A stretch of 37,875 bases of DNA from Prosthecobacter debontii (GTDB lineage Bacteria; Verrucomicrobiota; Verrucomicrobiia; Verrucomicrobiales; Akkermansiaceae): positions 1 through 37,875 of the forward strand of contig CAMCYT010000002.1 in assembly GCA_945885485.1 (NCBI GenBank), written 5' to 3'. The notes below the pieces were generated by a model that saw only the letters and a list, made by a program, of their open reading frames with translations, did no database searches and was not told the origin of the DNA. The position numbers were made by a program, and so were the translations under genes. Shown piece by piece: positions 24,990 through 32,704 of this stretch. How positions within the stretch are numbered: position 1 is the first letter of the stretch; every line of letters starts with the position of its first letter.

Positions 24990-25427
24990 TCAATCCCTTT
25001 GATAAGGCCAAGATTCCGATACATCAATTAAGCCTGCACGGTTGGGATTCATTCGAATATAAATCGCTTTCTCTTGGGCGCTTTCTTCTGAGCGTAGTCG
25101 ATGCTCAAAAAATCCATCTTGCCATTCAAATTTGCACTGACGCGCGAGCCAACGCTTCCACTCTTCGATCATTTTGCGCATCTCGAAATGTTGCGGAAAA
25201 AAGACAATTCCATGCAGATGATCCGGCATGGCCAAGATTAGATTCCAATGCCAATCACCTCGATTCTCTCGGAAAGCAATAGATTCTAAAATGGCTTCCC
25301 AATTTTTCGGATTTGCGAACTGATTCACGTTTCGGCGTTTTCCGTTTATTGTTAGGAAGAACGCCTCCTGAGTGGGATCGATCCAAGAGGGCACATCATG
25401 CGGCAGGTATTTCCGAATAGGTAGCAT
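24990..25427 (-). CDS. REP-associated tyrosine transposase (RAYT2), IS200-like Y1 family
   Basis: 145-aa Y1 transposase. HUH motif His70-Leu-His72 in MPDHLHG; Tyr123 in YIRMNPNRAGL. It is related to RAYT1 but clearly divergent (shared blocks RKYLPH, LILAMPDHLHG, GFF-HR-R). It is flanked on both sides by family-2 repeats (24866-24979 and 25437-25595), implying a different substrate from RAYT1. As for RAYT1, the start codon is preceded by CCCCCCCT and a repeat terminus; there is no Shine-Dalgarno. A full-length, apparently intact gene. Confidence 0.93.
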   Translation of the reverse strand: MLPIRKYLPHDVPSWIDPTQEAFFLTINGKRRNVNQFANPKNWEAILESIAFRENRGDWHWNLILAMPDHLHGIVFFPQHFEMRKMIEEWKRWLARQCKFEWQDGFFEHRLRSEESAQEKAIYIRMNPNRAGLIDVSESWPYQRD

Positions 25428-25436
25428 AGGGGGGGT

Positions 25437-25595
25437 GGTAGGGTGTCATCGCCGAGGGCACCGCGTGCAAACGAGGAGTCCTTGAGTGAATCGTATGAAG
25501 AATCTTTAGCGCGAAGCGTTGAGTCATTGGAAACATTATTTTCTAAATCTAGGTCATCTCGCTACGCGCGGCTGCCTCGGCGATGCAGCCCTACC
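25437..25595 (+). repeat. Family-2 BIME-like repeat (copy 2), RAYT2 upstream flank
   Basis: 159 bp, 9 bp upstream of the RAYT2 ATG. Left half GGTGTC-ATCGCCGAG-GGCACC with type-A tail (GCGTGCAAACGAGGA). Right half, read inward: GGCTGC-ATCGCCGAG-GCAGCC with tail GCGCGTAGCGAGAT (type C); both stem arms have changed in a compensating way relative to other copies. Confidence 0.85.
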
Positions 25596-25605
25596 TTCAT
25601 GGAGC

Positions 25606-26385
25606 CTATTTCCAGATCGGCAAGCTCGACGCTGGATTCAGGGCTTCTGGAGGTTCGATGGCGAAGGCTTTTTCTTCGCCGACTCGGTATGGGCCGTAGG
25701 CGATGGGGACGACGGTGATTTTCAGTGCTTGCTCTTCATCGACGATAGTTTTTGCAATATAGATGATGGCGGCGCAGTTCGGGTTTTTATTCACCTCAAG
25801 AATATCGCCTTTATTAAACTGATATACGGCATCTTTGTTGTCAGTTGGGAAAATGTATTCCATCACCACGGGGAATCCGACCGCTAGCGCAAAGTCGTCT
25901 TGTTTCACCATTGCTTGAGCGCGGACTACGAAGCCGGGGTAAAGGAAATCGCCCTTTTCAAGCTTGGTTACATCGGCCACTTGATAGTCGCCTTCCGCAT
26001 AGGTGAGCAGTAGATTTTTATCAAAATTGCGCATGTAGTTACGCAACAAGAGTGAGTTGAGTCGCGCGCGCTTTTTCTCGGTTAGTCCGAAATATTTTCC
26101 ATACAGTTCTGATGGATTCAGCGCATTTCCGTTAGGGACATCGAGGACGGTGTAGCGTTTAAGCTCGGGGAGACGACCAAGCCATTTCAGGATCGCGTAG
26201 TTGCGTGGGATTTCTGGATTTCCGAAAACGTGCAGACATAGGGCCCAACTGATTAACGCAAAGGATGCCGCTAGAATATTTGCAAGCATCCACCAGTAGT
26301 ATGCCGGCTTTGGTGGCTCGATTTCTTCGCTCTGTGGTTTGCGTTTCTGAGGCACGAAAATTAAACCGCGCCTCCCTCGCCACAA
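25606..26385 (-). CDS. Unknown protein with one N-terminal membrane segment
   Basis: 259 aa, not assigned to a known family. A basic/Pro-rich N-terminus is followed by one hydrophobic helix (WWMLANILAASFALISWALCLHVFG), then a mainly hydrophilic domain predicted outside the membrane (VPNGNALNPSELYGKYFGLTEKKRARLNSLLLRNYMRNF...). The ATG at 26385 overlaps the upstream Fe-S gene by 25 bp; GTG at 26355 (VPQKRKPQ), 5 bp after that gene's stop, is an equally good start. It is in an operon with the ErpA/IscA-like gene, although no functional link is evident. Its stop is 10 bp from a family-2 repeat. Confidence 0.7.
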   Translation of the reverse strand: MWRGRRGLIFVPQKRKPQSEEIEPPKPAYYWWMLANILAASFALISWALCLHVFGNPEIPRNYAILKWLGRLPELKRYTVLDVPNGNALNPSELYGKYFGLTEKKRARLNSLLLRNYMRNFDKNLLLTYAEGDYQVADVTKLEKGDFLYPGFVVRAQAMVKQDDFALAVGFPVVMEYIFPTDNKDAVYQFNKGDILEVNKNPNCAAIIYIAKTIVDEEQALKITVVPIAYGPYRVGEEKAFAIEPPEALNPASSLPIWK

Positions 26386-26747
26386 ACTTCCCCGTCTTCC
26401 GCGCCGCTGCCTTCGGGTTCGTCATCGGGTTCGAACGATGTGCCGCATCCGCAGGAACGTCGCGCTTTGGGATTGTTGATTTTAAATCCAGCATCTGTTA
26501 GATCATCCGAGTAATCGATTTCACAACCCCGCAATTTATCAAAACTATCCGCCGCGATGATGACCCGCGCCTCGCCTTGCTCGACGATTTCGTCCCCCGC
26601 TTCCGGCTCGGCGACTTTCATTTCATACTGCCAGCCCGCGCAGCCGCCTTTGCTGACGCCAAGCCGCAGCCCAGCCGTCGGCGAGGCCGACTTGCTTTTC
26701 AGCAAGGACACGAGTTCCGCGCTTGCTTTGTCAGTGATTTGGATCAT
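26361..26747 (-). CDS. Iron-sulfur cluster A-type carrier (ErpA/IscA/HesB family)
   Basis: 128 aa. The three conserved cluster ligands are Cys36 (GGCAGWQY), Cys99 and Cys101 (SCGCG). The A-type core covers residues 1-104. A 24-residue acidic Glu/Gly-rich extension after CGCGTSF, containing another Cys (GEVCGEGG), is unusual for the family. It accepts or delivers [2Fe-2S]/[4Fe-4S] clusters in the cytoplasm. First gene of a two-gene unit with the membrane-anchored unknown protein. ErpA cannot be separated from IscA/SufA on sequence alone. Confidence 0.9.
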   Translation of the reverse strand: MIQITDKASAELVSLLKSKSASPTAGLRLGVSKGGCAGWQYEMKVAEPEAGDEIVEQGEARVIIAADSFDKLRGCEIDYSDDLTDAGFKINNPKARRSCGCGTSFEPDDEPEGSGAEDGEVCGEGGAV

Positions 26748-26804
26748 GGCGAGAACTTAGCCTTTCGATGCGAACTTGAAACCCCAAATTTTACCTTAAA
26801 AAAA

Positions 26805-26931
26805 GGTAGGGTCGCCACGCCGTGGCGACCCAATTCAAGAATCTCAAAAAACTATTAATCCTGTGGTTGTGTAACATCCTTCAATGCCACCCTTTTCTAT
26901 TCTACGGTCAACACGGCGTGTTGACCGTACC
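26805..26931 (-). repeat. Family-1 BIME-like repeat (copy 10, inverted)
   Basis: 127 bp in reverse orientation: GGTAGGGTCGCC-ACGCCGT-GGCGACCC on the left, linker, and CGGTCAACA...TGTTGACCG on the right. The right terminus reads GTACC, not CTACC, so one GTAG is mutated to GTAC. It lies 8 bp from the pgi stop codon. Confidence 0.8.
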
Positions 26932-26939
26932 TTTCCTAA

Positions 26940-28484
26940 TCACAACTGGAACAAATCTTCCGCAGGGCTTTTCCCCATGGACATCTGGGCTTCGTGGTTG
27001 TTTGCGAGGTGGACCAGGCAGTGATAGACCGATTCCGGATCGGCATCGACTTCGAAGGCGACCTGCTCTGCATTTTTCGCTTCGGAAACCAAGCGACCGC
27101 GCACGCGGCTGAGCAGATCGAGGAAAACAATAGCAGCGGCTTTTCCAGCTTCGACGCCTGGTTGGTGATAGGCGTTGATATTGATCAAGGAGGCGTAGAA
27201 GGAAACCGCGCGCTCAAACAAGGCGATCAACATTCCAAGCGTGAACGGAGTGACTTCGAAAATCGAAATCGTCAGCGAGTTGCGGCCGTTTTCGTAAAGC
27301 GCATTGCGTGTGCCGCGAAGGAAGCCTTGCAAGTAATCTTGGCTGGTGTTTCCGGGATCGACCTCGATGGATTTCCCCTGTCGGCCATGGCGAACTTCGA
27401 TAAATGTCGCGAAGAAATTATTCACGCCCTCGCGGAGTTGCTGCACGTAGGCGTGCTGATCGGTCGAGCCTTTGTTGCCGTATACCGCGATTCCTTGGTT
27501 CACGGTATTGCCGGCGAGATCTTTTTCTTTACCCAAAGATTCCATCACGAGCTGCTGGAGATATTTGGAAAATAAAACGAGTGAATCTTTATAAGGCAAT
27601 ACGACCATGTCTTTTTCACCGCGTCCTTTGGTTGCGCTGTGCCATGCGATCGCAAGCTGCATCGCGGCGTTTTTCGCGGCATCGCGAACGCGAGTTTTTT
27701 CATCCATCGCTGCGGCGCCAGAGAGCATCGCATCGATATCGAGGCCTTGCAGAGCTGCTGGCACGAGGCCGACGGTTGAGAGCACGGAAGTCCGTCCGCC
27801 GACCCAATCCTCCATCGGGAAACGGGAGATGAAACCTTGTTCCGTCGCGTAACGATCCAGCTTCGAGCCCACGCCGGTGACAGCGACAGCGTGTTTTCCG
27901 AAATCGATTCCGGCTTTGTCGAACGCCGCTTTGGCTTCGAGCATGCCGTTGCGGGTTTCTGGAGTTCCTCCGGATTTTGAAATGACCAACACCAGTGTCT
28001 CAGAAAGTTTCAGAGTGGCGAGGGTTTCATCGATGCCTTGTGGATCGGTGTTGTCTAAAAATGCGAGAGGGATTTTGGCTTTTTGACCGATCGCTTGAGA
28101 AACCAATTGTGGACCCAGCGCGGAACCGCCGATCCCGATCAAGAGCACTTGCTTAAACACGCCACCCGCCGCGGTGCGGACTTGGCCGGTGTGGACTTTC
28201 TCGGCGAATTTTTTCAGAGCTTTGATGGGCTCGGTGATTTGGGCTTTGATTTCAGCTGTTGGCGCGATCTCCGGTTTGCGCAGCCAGTAATGACCGACCA
28301 TGCGGCCTTCATCTGGATTCGCAATCGCGCCGCTTTCCAATGCCACCATGTCGTCGAACGCTTTTACGATGTTGTCTTTCAGCGCGTCTTTCTCGCTTGA
28401 TTTCACATTCATTAAAGACAGATCCAAGGAGAACCTGAGGTCTTCGTATCTTACCAAACTTTCGTTGTATTCTTTCCAGCTCAT
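26940..28484 (-). CDS. pgi: Glucose-6-phosphate isomerase
   Basis: 514-aa cytoplasmic enzyme interconverting glucose-6-P and fructose-6-P. PGI signatures: VLLIGIGGSALGPQ for the sugar-phosphate site, VLVISKSGGTPETRN, and GNKGSTDQHAYVQQLREG with the catalytic Gln/His region. The C-terminal family block is NINAYHQPGVEAGK with the catalytic Lys. It starts 24 bp after the apt stop codon, probably co-transcribed. No Shine-Dalgarno is seen before the ATG. Confidence 0.96.
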   Translation of the reverse strand: MSWKEYNESLVRYEDLRFSLDLSLMNVKSSEKDALKDNIVKAFDDMVALESGAIANPDEGRMVGHYWLRKPEIAPTAEIKAQITEPIKALKKFAEKVHTGQVRTAAGGVFKQVLLIGIGGSALGPQLVSQAIGQKAKIPLAFLDNTDPQGIDETLATLKLSETLVLVISKSGGTPETRNGMLEAKAAFDKAGIDFGKHAVAVTGVGSKLDRYATEQGFISRFPMEDWVGGRTSVLSTVGLVPAALQGLDIDAMLSGAAAMDEKTRVRDAAKNAAMQLAIAWHSATKGRGEKDMVVLPYKDSLVLFSKYLQQLVMESLGKEKDLAGNTVNQGIAVYGNKGSTDQHAYVQQLREGVNNFFATFIEVRHGRQGKSIEVDPGNTSQDYLQGFLRGTRNALYENGRNSLTISIFEVTPFTLGMLIALFERAVSFYASLININAYHQPGVEAGKAAAIVFLDLLSRVRGRLVSEAKNAEQVAFEVDADPESVYHCLVHLANNHEAQMSMGKSPAEDLFQL

Positions 28485-28508
28485 TGTGTTTGTTCGTGTG
28501 TAATGAAA

Positions 28509-29027
28509 TCAGAAATTCAAGATCGACTTCACGGGGTGCTCCCCGAGTTTTTCGCGTCCATGGAGAAATGAAAGCTCGATTAAAAAAGAAATCGCCACGA
28601 TTTGCGCTCCGAGTCCTGAAAGCAATTTTACCGCAGCGGCCGCCGTGCCGCCGGTGGCAAGGATATCATCGACGAGAAGAACCCGCTCGCCGGGCTTGAG
28701 AGCGTCTTCATGGATCTCCACCACCGCATCACCGTATTCCAGCGCGTAGGCCGCTTCCTTGCATTTCCATGGCAGCTTACCTTTTTTGCGAATCGGCACA
28801 AAACCCAATCCCATCCGATCCGCCACCGCCGCTGCGAGGATAAATCCACGCGCATCAATCCCCACGATTTTATCCACCTTTTCTCCGCCCGCCGAGGAGA
28901 TAAGTAAATCAATCGCCGCCCGAAACAACTCCGCATCGCCCAAGATCGGCGTGATGTCTTTGAACACGACCCCTTCTCTGGGAAATCCCTCGACATCCCG
29001 AATCGCATTTCTAAGTCGCTCAACCAT
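28509..29027 (-). CDS. apt: Adenine phosphoribosyltransferase
   Basis: 172-aa cytoplasmic purine-salvage enzyme converting adenine and PRPP to AMP. Type-I PRTase features: FKDITPILGD early, GIDARGFILAAAVADRMG, and the PRPP-binding loop VLLVDDILATGGTAAAAV. Length is normal for Apt. Upstream of pgi in the same direction with a 24-bp gap. The ATG at 29027 follows GGCTGGGAA, one of the few purine-rich leaders in the window. Confidence 0.96.
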   Translation of the reverse strand: MVERLRNAIRDVEGFPREGVVFKDITPILGDAELFRAAIDLLISSAGGEKVDKIVGIDARGFILAAAVADRMGLGFVPIRKKGKLPWKCKEAAYALEYGDAVVEIHEDALKPGERVLLVDDILATGGTAAAAVKLLSGLGAQIVAISFLIELSFLHGREKLGEHPVKSILNF

Positions 29028-29428
29028 TTCCCAGCCTCACCCGCCCATCGCCCCGAATCAAGACCTGAGAATGTAACGCGAATGAAAAATTCATCAAGCT
29101 GCCCATGAAAATAAAAATACGCGGAGTCTAACGCAAGCCACACGATGCGCGTTTTCTAAAGAACTGCTCGACTCTCGGAGTGCAAGTTCTCGCCATCGCG
29201 TTCAGTTTCGCGCTGATCTACAACGCGACCACTATTACCGTCGCGTGGATGGATTTCATGAATCCTCTCACTGACCATCATCGCCCTTGGGCTGAAGGAA
29301 CCATTGAATCTTTCTAAATGAGGTTTTTTAAGGCAAAACCGCTGAAACTCCGAGGTAGGATCAAAAAGTTGTGTTCTCGGCCAAGTTCCTCTATCGTTCG
29401 CTACATTGCAACTAGGCGGCAGCGAAAG
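29028..29428. other. Gene-poor interval upstream of the PocR-AraC regulator
   Basis: 401 bp without a convincing gene. A plus-strand frame of about 65 codons without a good start ends at TAA 29315-29317 (ending DHHRPWAEGTIESF), and other frames are also open by chance. A decayed gene is possible but unproven. The divergent promoters of apt and the regulator must lie here. Confidence 0.4.
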
Positions 29429-30346
29429 ATGACCAGCGATCCAGACCATTTCAACCAAGCGCTTTATGAAAAAGTGCTGCATTGTGAATTGTTCACGACT
29501 TATCAGCACGCATTCCGCAGTGCGACCGGCCTGCCGCTTCGGTTTTTAGGAATAGATGAACTACACGAAGCTGCCTGTGAGCCTGACGCAAACGGTATTT
29601 CGTTTTGTGAAAAGCTCAATCTTTGTAAAAGCGCCTGCAAGGCCTGTATCGACGTCAACCAACGCCTCAACGCAGAGGCAAAAATCAATGGTCCAACCAC
29701 CTGTCATTGCTTTTCCGGAATGTCCGCCACCGCCATACCAGTTTTAAGCAACGGCAGCCCCATCGGTATCCTGCGCACGGGACAAATTTTTCACAAAGTC
29801 CCCAGCCCAACTACCTTCGAACAAGTATCGAAAACCTTGCGCCGCCAAGGCCTGACCAAGAAAGATGTCGATGCACTGAAGGAGGCCTATTTCCAAACTC
29901 AAGTCGTGATTCCCGAGCGCTACCAGAGCATGGTCACGCTGCTTTCGACTTTCGCCTCCCAACTCGGCAGGCATTCAGAGAAACTTGCGATCATCAGCGA
30001 TCATAGCGAACCCGCCGCCGTCGCACGTGCGAGAAAATTCATCGATGAAACCCTCGCCGATCCTCTGCCTCTCTCTCTGGTCGCCAGACAAGCGGGTCTC
30101 AGTGAGTCCCATTTTTGTCGTGTCTTCAAAGAATCCACCGGCCTGACTCTAACAGACTACGTCAACCGCCGCCGCATCGATTGGGCGAAAAAGGAACTCC
30201 TCAAACCAGGAGCCCGCGTCTCCGAAATCGCATTCCACATCGGTTATCAATCGCTCTCCCAGTTTAACCGCAGCTTCGCCCGCTTCACCGGAAACTCCCC
30301 AACCAATTTCCGCCGCGAAGAACTCGCGCGAGCAAGCTCGGTTTAG
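29429..30346 (+). CDS. AraC-family regulator with N-terminal PocR sensory domain
   Basis: 305 aa from ATG 29429 (MTSDPDHFN); the longer frame to 29318 has an unlikely basic N-terminus. Residues 1 to about 190 match the PocR ligand-sensing domain, a PAS-like module with a conserved Cys cluster (FCEKLNLCKSACKAC, and CHCFSG). The C-terminal AraC domain has two HTH motifs (LSLVARQAGLSESHFCRVFKE; ARVSEIAFHIGYQSLSQFNRSF). PocR domains are proposed to bind hydrophobic ligands or derivatives; the effector here is unknown. A single plus-strand gene; no obvious target is adjacent. Confidence 0.88.
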   Translation: MTSDPDHFNQALYEKVLHCELFTTYQHAFRSATGLPLRFLGIDELHEAACEPDANGISFCEKLNLCKSACKACIDVNQRLNAEAKINGPTTCHCFSGMSATAIPVLSNGSPIGILRTGQIFHKVPSPTTFEQVSKTLRRQGLTKKDVDALKEAYFQTQVVIPERYQSMVTLLSTFASQLGRHSEKLAIISDHSEPAAVARARKFIDETLADPLPLSLVARQAGLSESHFCRVFKESTGLTLTDYVNRRRIDWAKKELLKPGARVSEIAFHIGYQSLSQFNRSFARFTGNSPTNFRREELARASSV

Positions 30347-30361
30347 GGTTAATCCCAAAAA

Positions 30362-30411
30362 GGTAGGGTAGGCATCGCCTTCCAGAAAGGAACCGCGATT
30401 TTAAAATCGCG
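30362..30411. repeat. Degenerate REP-like segment and perfect 18-bp palindrome
   Basis: GGTAGGG (30362-30368) followed by TAGGCATCGCC resembles a decayed family-2 left end. The perfect palindrome CGCGATTTTAAAATCGCG at 30394-30411 lies after the regulator's stop codon. No T-run follows, so a standard terminator is unlikely. Confidence 0.5.
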
Positions 30412-30471
30412 ACCTCACAAGGGATTCATCAGGAGCTCCGCTCGAACCATTTAGTTAAATGAGGTTTGGCT

Positions 30472-30621
30472 CAGTCTGGAGTGCGGAGGCTTGCCTCCGC
30501 CGAGGAGGAGCGGAGCTTGCTCCGCGTGGTGGGTGAAGAGAGCAAGAAAAAGAACAAAGCCACCCGCGACGGAGCAAGCTCCGTCCACCGCATGGCTGGA
30601 GCAAGCTCCAGCACTCTGGCT
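30472..30621. repeat. Family-4 element with four perfect hairpins
   Basis: Four perfect stem-loops: GCGGAGGCTTGCCTCCGC (30483-30500), GCGGAGCTTGCTCCGC (30510-30525), GACGGAGCAAGCTCCGTC (30568-30585) and GCTGGAGCAAGCTCCAGC (30595-30612). Loops are CTTG in the first two and CAAG in the last two, so the element is itself an inverted repeat; outer ends CAGTCTGGAGTGC and GCACTCTGGCTG are inverted copies. The length is about 150 bp. It is unrelated in sequence to families 1-3. Confidence 0.8.
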
Positions 30622-30730
30622 GAAGAAAATCTCGCCGCCTATCAGCTAATCAATCTCAAGGAGGGGCTGCATTCTGCTGCCCTACAACCAAAGTTATCTC
30701 AAGAAGTCGGCAGGATGCCGCCTCTCCTTG

Positions 30731-31871
30731 TCAATCTTCCTCATCCTTCGCACCTTTGACGCGGACTTTTCCGCGTAGCTTGGCTTCGATGAAGTTATCG
30801 ATGTCGCCATCCATGACGTCCTGGATGTTTCCTGATTCCTCACCGGTGCGGAGGTCGAGGACTTTTTGGTAGGGCTGGAAGACGTAGGAGCGGATCTGGC
30901 TGCCCCATGAGACATCGCTTTTTTCGCCGTAGGCGGCTTCGGCTTCGGCGGCGCGTTTGTCTTCCTCGATCTGGAAAAGTTTCGCTTTGAGGATTTGGTA
31001 GGCGAGTTCCTTGTTCGCGCCCTGAGTACGGGATGCGGTGGACTTGATCAGGATTCCAGAAGGAAGGTGGCGCAGTAAAACTCCGGTTTCGACCTTGTTG
31101 ACGTTTTGCCCACCCTTGCCGCCGGAGCGCATGGTGGTGATTTCGACATCCTTATCGTTGATCTCGATCTTAATCTTGTCATCGATTTCAGGGGTGGCGT
31201 CGATGGATGCGAAGGAGGTATGTCGTTTTCCAGCGGCATCAAATGGCGAGATTCTAACAAGTCGGTGCACGCCGCGTTCGTTCTTGAGGAAACCAAACGC
31301 GTTTTCGCCGGTGATTTTGATCGTTGAAGAGCGAAGGCCAGCGCCATCGCCGTCTTCCCAGTCGAGGGTTTCAACCTTGTAACCTTTGCTCTCCGCCCAA
31401 CGGGTATACATGCGGTGAAGCATCTGCGCCCAATCGCAGGCCTCGGTGCCGCCGGCACCCGCCTGGATCACAAGGTAGCAGTTGGCATCGTCGTTGGGGC
31501 GATTTAAAAGTGTGAGGAGTTCGAATTCGCGGATGTCCTTTTCAAGTTTGGCTGCGCCGGTGATGGCTTCTCTAGCAAGATCTTCGTCGTCAAATTCTTT
31601 AGCCAGCGAAACGCCCTCGATGACATCTTTGCACCGACCTTCCAGCGAGAGGAAGCTTCCCAGCTTCTTTTTCATTCCAGCGGCTTCTTCGGAAATTTTC
31701 CGCGCCTTGTCAGGATCGTTCCAAAATGCCGGAGCACCCATCGCTTCTTCAAGCGTCTGGATCTTGTTTTCTAAAACGGGAACGTCAAAGATACCTCCTG
31801 AGTTTTGATAGGCGGCTGGAAATGCCGTCCGTATCAAGTGCCAGGAGGTCAGCGGTAGGAAGTGTGGACAT
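30731..31871 (-). CDS. prfB: Peptide chain release factor 2, with programmed +1 frameshift
   Basis: Recognises UGA/UAA and releases the peptide. Translation starts at ATG 31871 (MSTLPTADLL); the zero frame reads 28 codons to AGG AGG TAT CTT TGA (stop 31785-31787). Skipping the T at 31787 enters the downstream frame at GAC (31784-31786), giving about 379 aa in total. The AGGAGG before TAT CTT TGA C is the internal Shine-Dalgarno of the classical RF2 autoregulatory site. The stop-recognition tripeptide SPF (VRISPFDAAG) and the catalytic GGQ (GGKGGQNVNK) are present. A longer frame to 31921 in the downstream phase is not the N-terminus. It is preceded by a GC-poor leader and followed by an inverted-repeat-rich region. 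Confidence 0.95.
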
Positions 31872-31990
31872 GAGAGCCGAGAACAAATCCCAACAAGGCC
31901 AAGCGAGCAAGGATAAAGCAAATTTCCGTGGATGTTCGCGCTTTTTTAACAACGGAGGCACTGAGGAAGAGGGAGGACATAGAGAATAAA

Positions 31991-32097
31991 ACTCTAAATT
32001 TTAAACTTTAAATCTCAAAAGTAAATATGGGTTCACGGGCCGTATTAGAAACTTTTCATCTTCTTTTGGAATTTAGAGTTTAAGATTTAAAATTTGA
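31991..32097. repeat. AT-rich imperfect inverted repeat before the DUF5069-like gene
   Basis: Left arm 31991-32019 (ACTCTAAATTTTAAAC...) and right arm 32071-32097 (...TAAGATTTAAAATTTGAG) are imperfect inverted copies with an AT-rich core repeat AAATTTTAAA. The right arm ends 19 bp before the DUF5069-like ATG. It may be part of the promoter or a decayed mobile element. Confidence 0.45.
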
Positions 32098-32116
32098 GCC
32101 TTATCCTCCCGTCACT

Positions 32117-32554
32117 ATGAGTCACAAAATTGTTCCTACGATCTCCTCCGGCACCGCCGGTCCGCTTGGTGTTCTTCATCTTCCACGTCTTTGGCAAAAA
32201 ATGTGCCTTGGTGCGGTCGGTAAGCTTGCCGATGGATATAAAAACTGCGGCCCTGGCTATGACATGATGGTGCTTGATGCGCTTGGTGTTAGCCAAGAGG
32301 CATTGGTTTCATTTGTTGCCAGCAACAAGCCAAGCTACACCCAGTTTGAGAAGTTCTTCGCCGAAAGTGCAACAAAGCTCAACGCCGCCTCCATCGCCGA
32401 AATCAACGGAGCGATTGCTGGTTACCAACACAAAGATGAAACCCGCCAATCCATCCTTGCTGCCGTGGGTCTTCCGGATGGAAAACCCACCGATGCCGTC
32501 AACCTGAATAACCTCGACGACTGGCAGGAATTCTATGCGTCGGAAATCGCCTAA
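32117..32554 (+). CDS. DUF5069-like protein
   Basis: 145 aa, cytoplasmic, no signal peptide. The pattern LGVLHLPRLWQKM...GYKNCGPGYDMMVLDALGVSQEAL followed by LPDGKPTDAVNLNNLDDWQEFYASE resembles DUF5069 proteins of Verrucomicrobia and Planctomycetes; function unknown. A single gene between prfB and pabB, with 150 bp of empty sequence after it. The ATG follows TCCCGTCACT, without a Shine-Dalgarno. Confidence 0.7.
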   Translation: MSHKIVPTISSGTAGPLGVLHLPRLWQKMCLGAVGKLADGYKNCGPGYDMMVLDALGVSQEALVSFVASNKPSYTQFEKFFAESATKLNAASIAEINGAIAGYQHKDETRQSILAAVGLPDGKPTDAVNLNNLDDWQEFYASEIA

Positions 32555-32704
32555 AGCGAACTTCATAGGCTGTGGGGTTGCTTCGGCATTTTTCTACAGG
32601 GAGGGATGAGAAGCGGGAGAAGAAGAGGATGAATGGGTAATGTTTATGAATCCCATCTCCTCACCTCCTTAGACTCCTCTCTCCTTGTTTTAAAATACCC
32701 GCGC

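Noticed and set aside
24866..25595. Possible CRISPR array, because of recurring short repeats
   Set aside because: Repeats are inverted hairpin pairs with irregular spacing around a transposase, without regular spacers or cas genes.
29156..29509. 117-aa minus-strand frame overlapping the PocR-AraC start
   Set aside because: It overlaps the conserved regulator N-terminus and has no recognisable domain.
30394..30411. Terminator for the PocR-AraC gene
   Set aside because: The palindrome is perfect but AT-centred, and no T-run follows on either strand.
30466..30759. 97-aa plus-strand frame
   Set aside because: It lies mostly in the four-hairpin repeat and overlaps the end of prfB; the composition follows the repeat.
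31872..31921. Upstream extension of the prfB downstream frame (MLYPCSLGLV...)
   Set aside because: The true N-terminus is in the other frame (ATG 31871) and joins by the programmed +1 frameshift.
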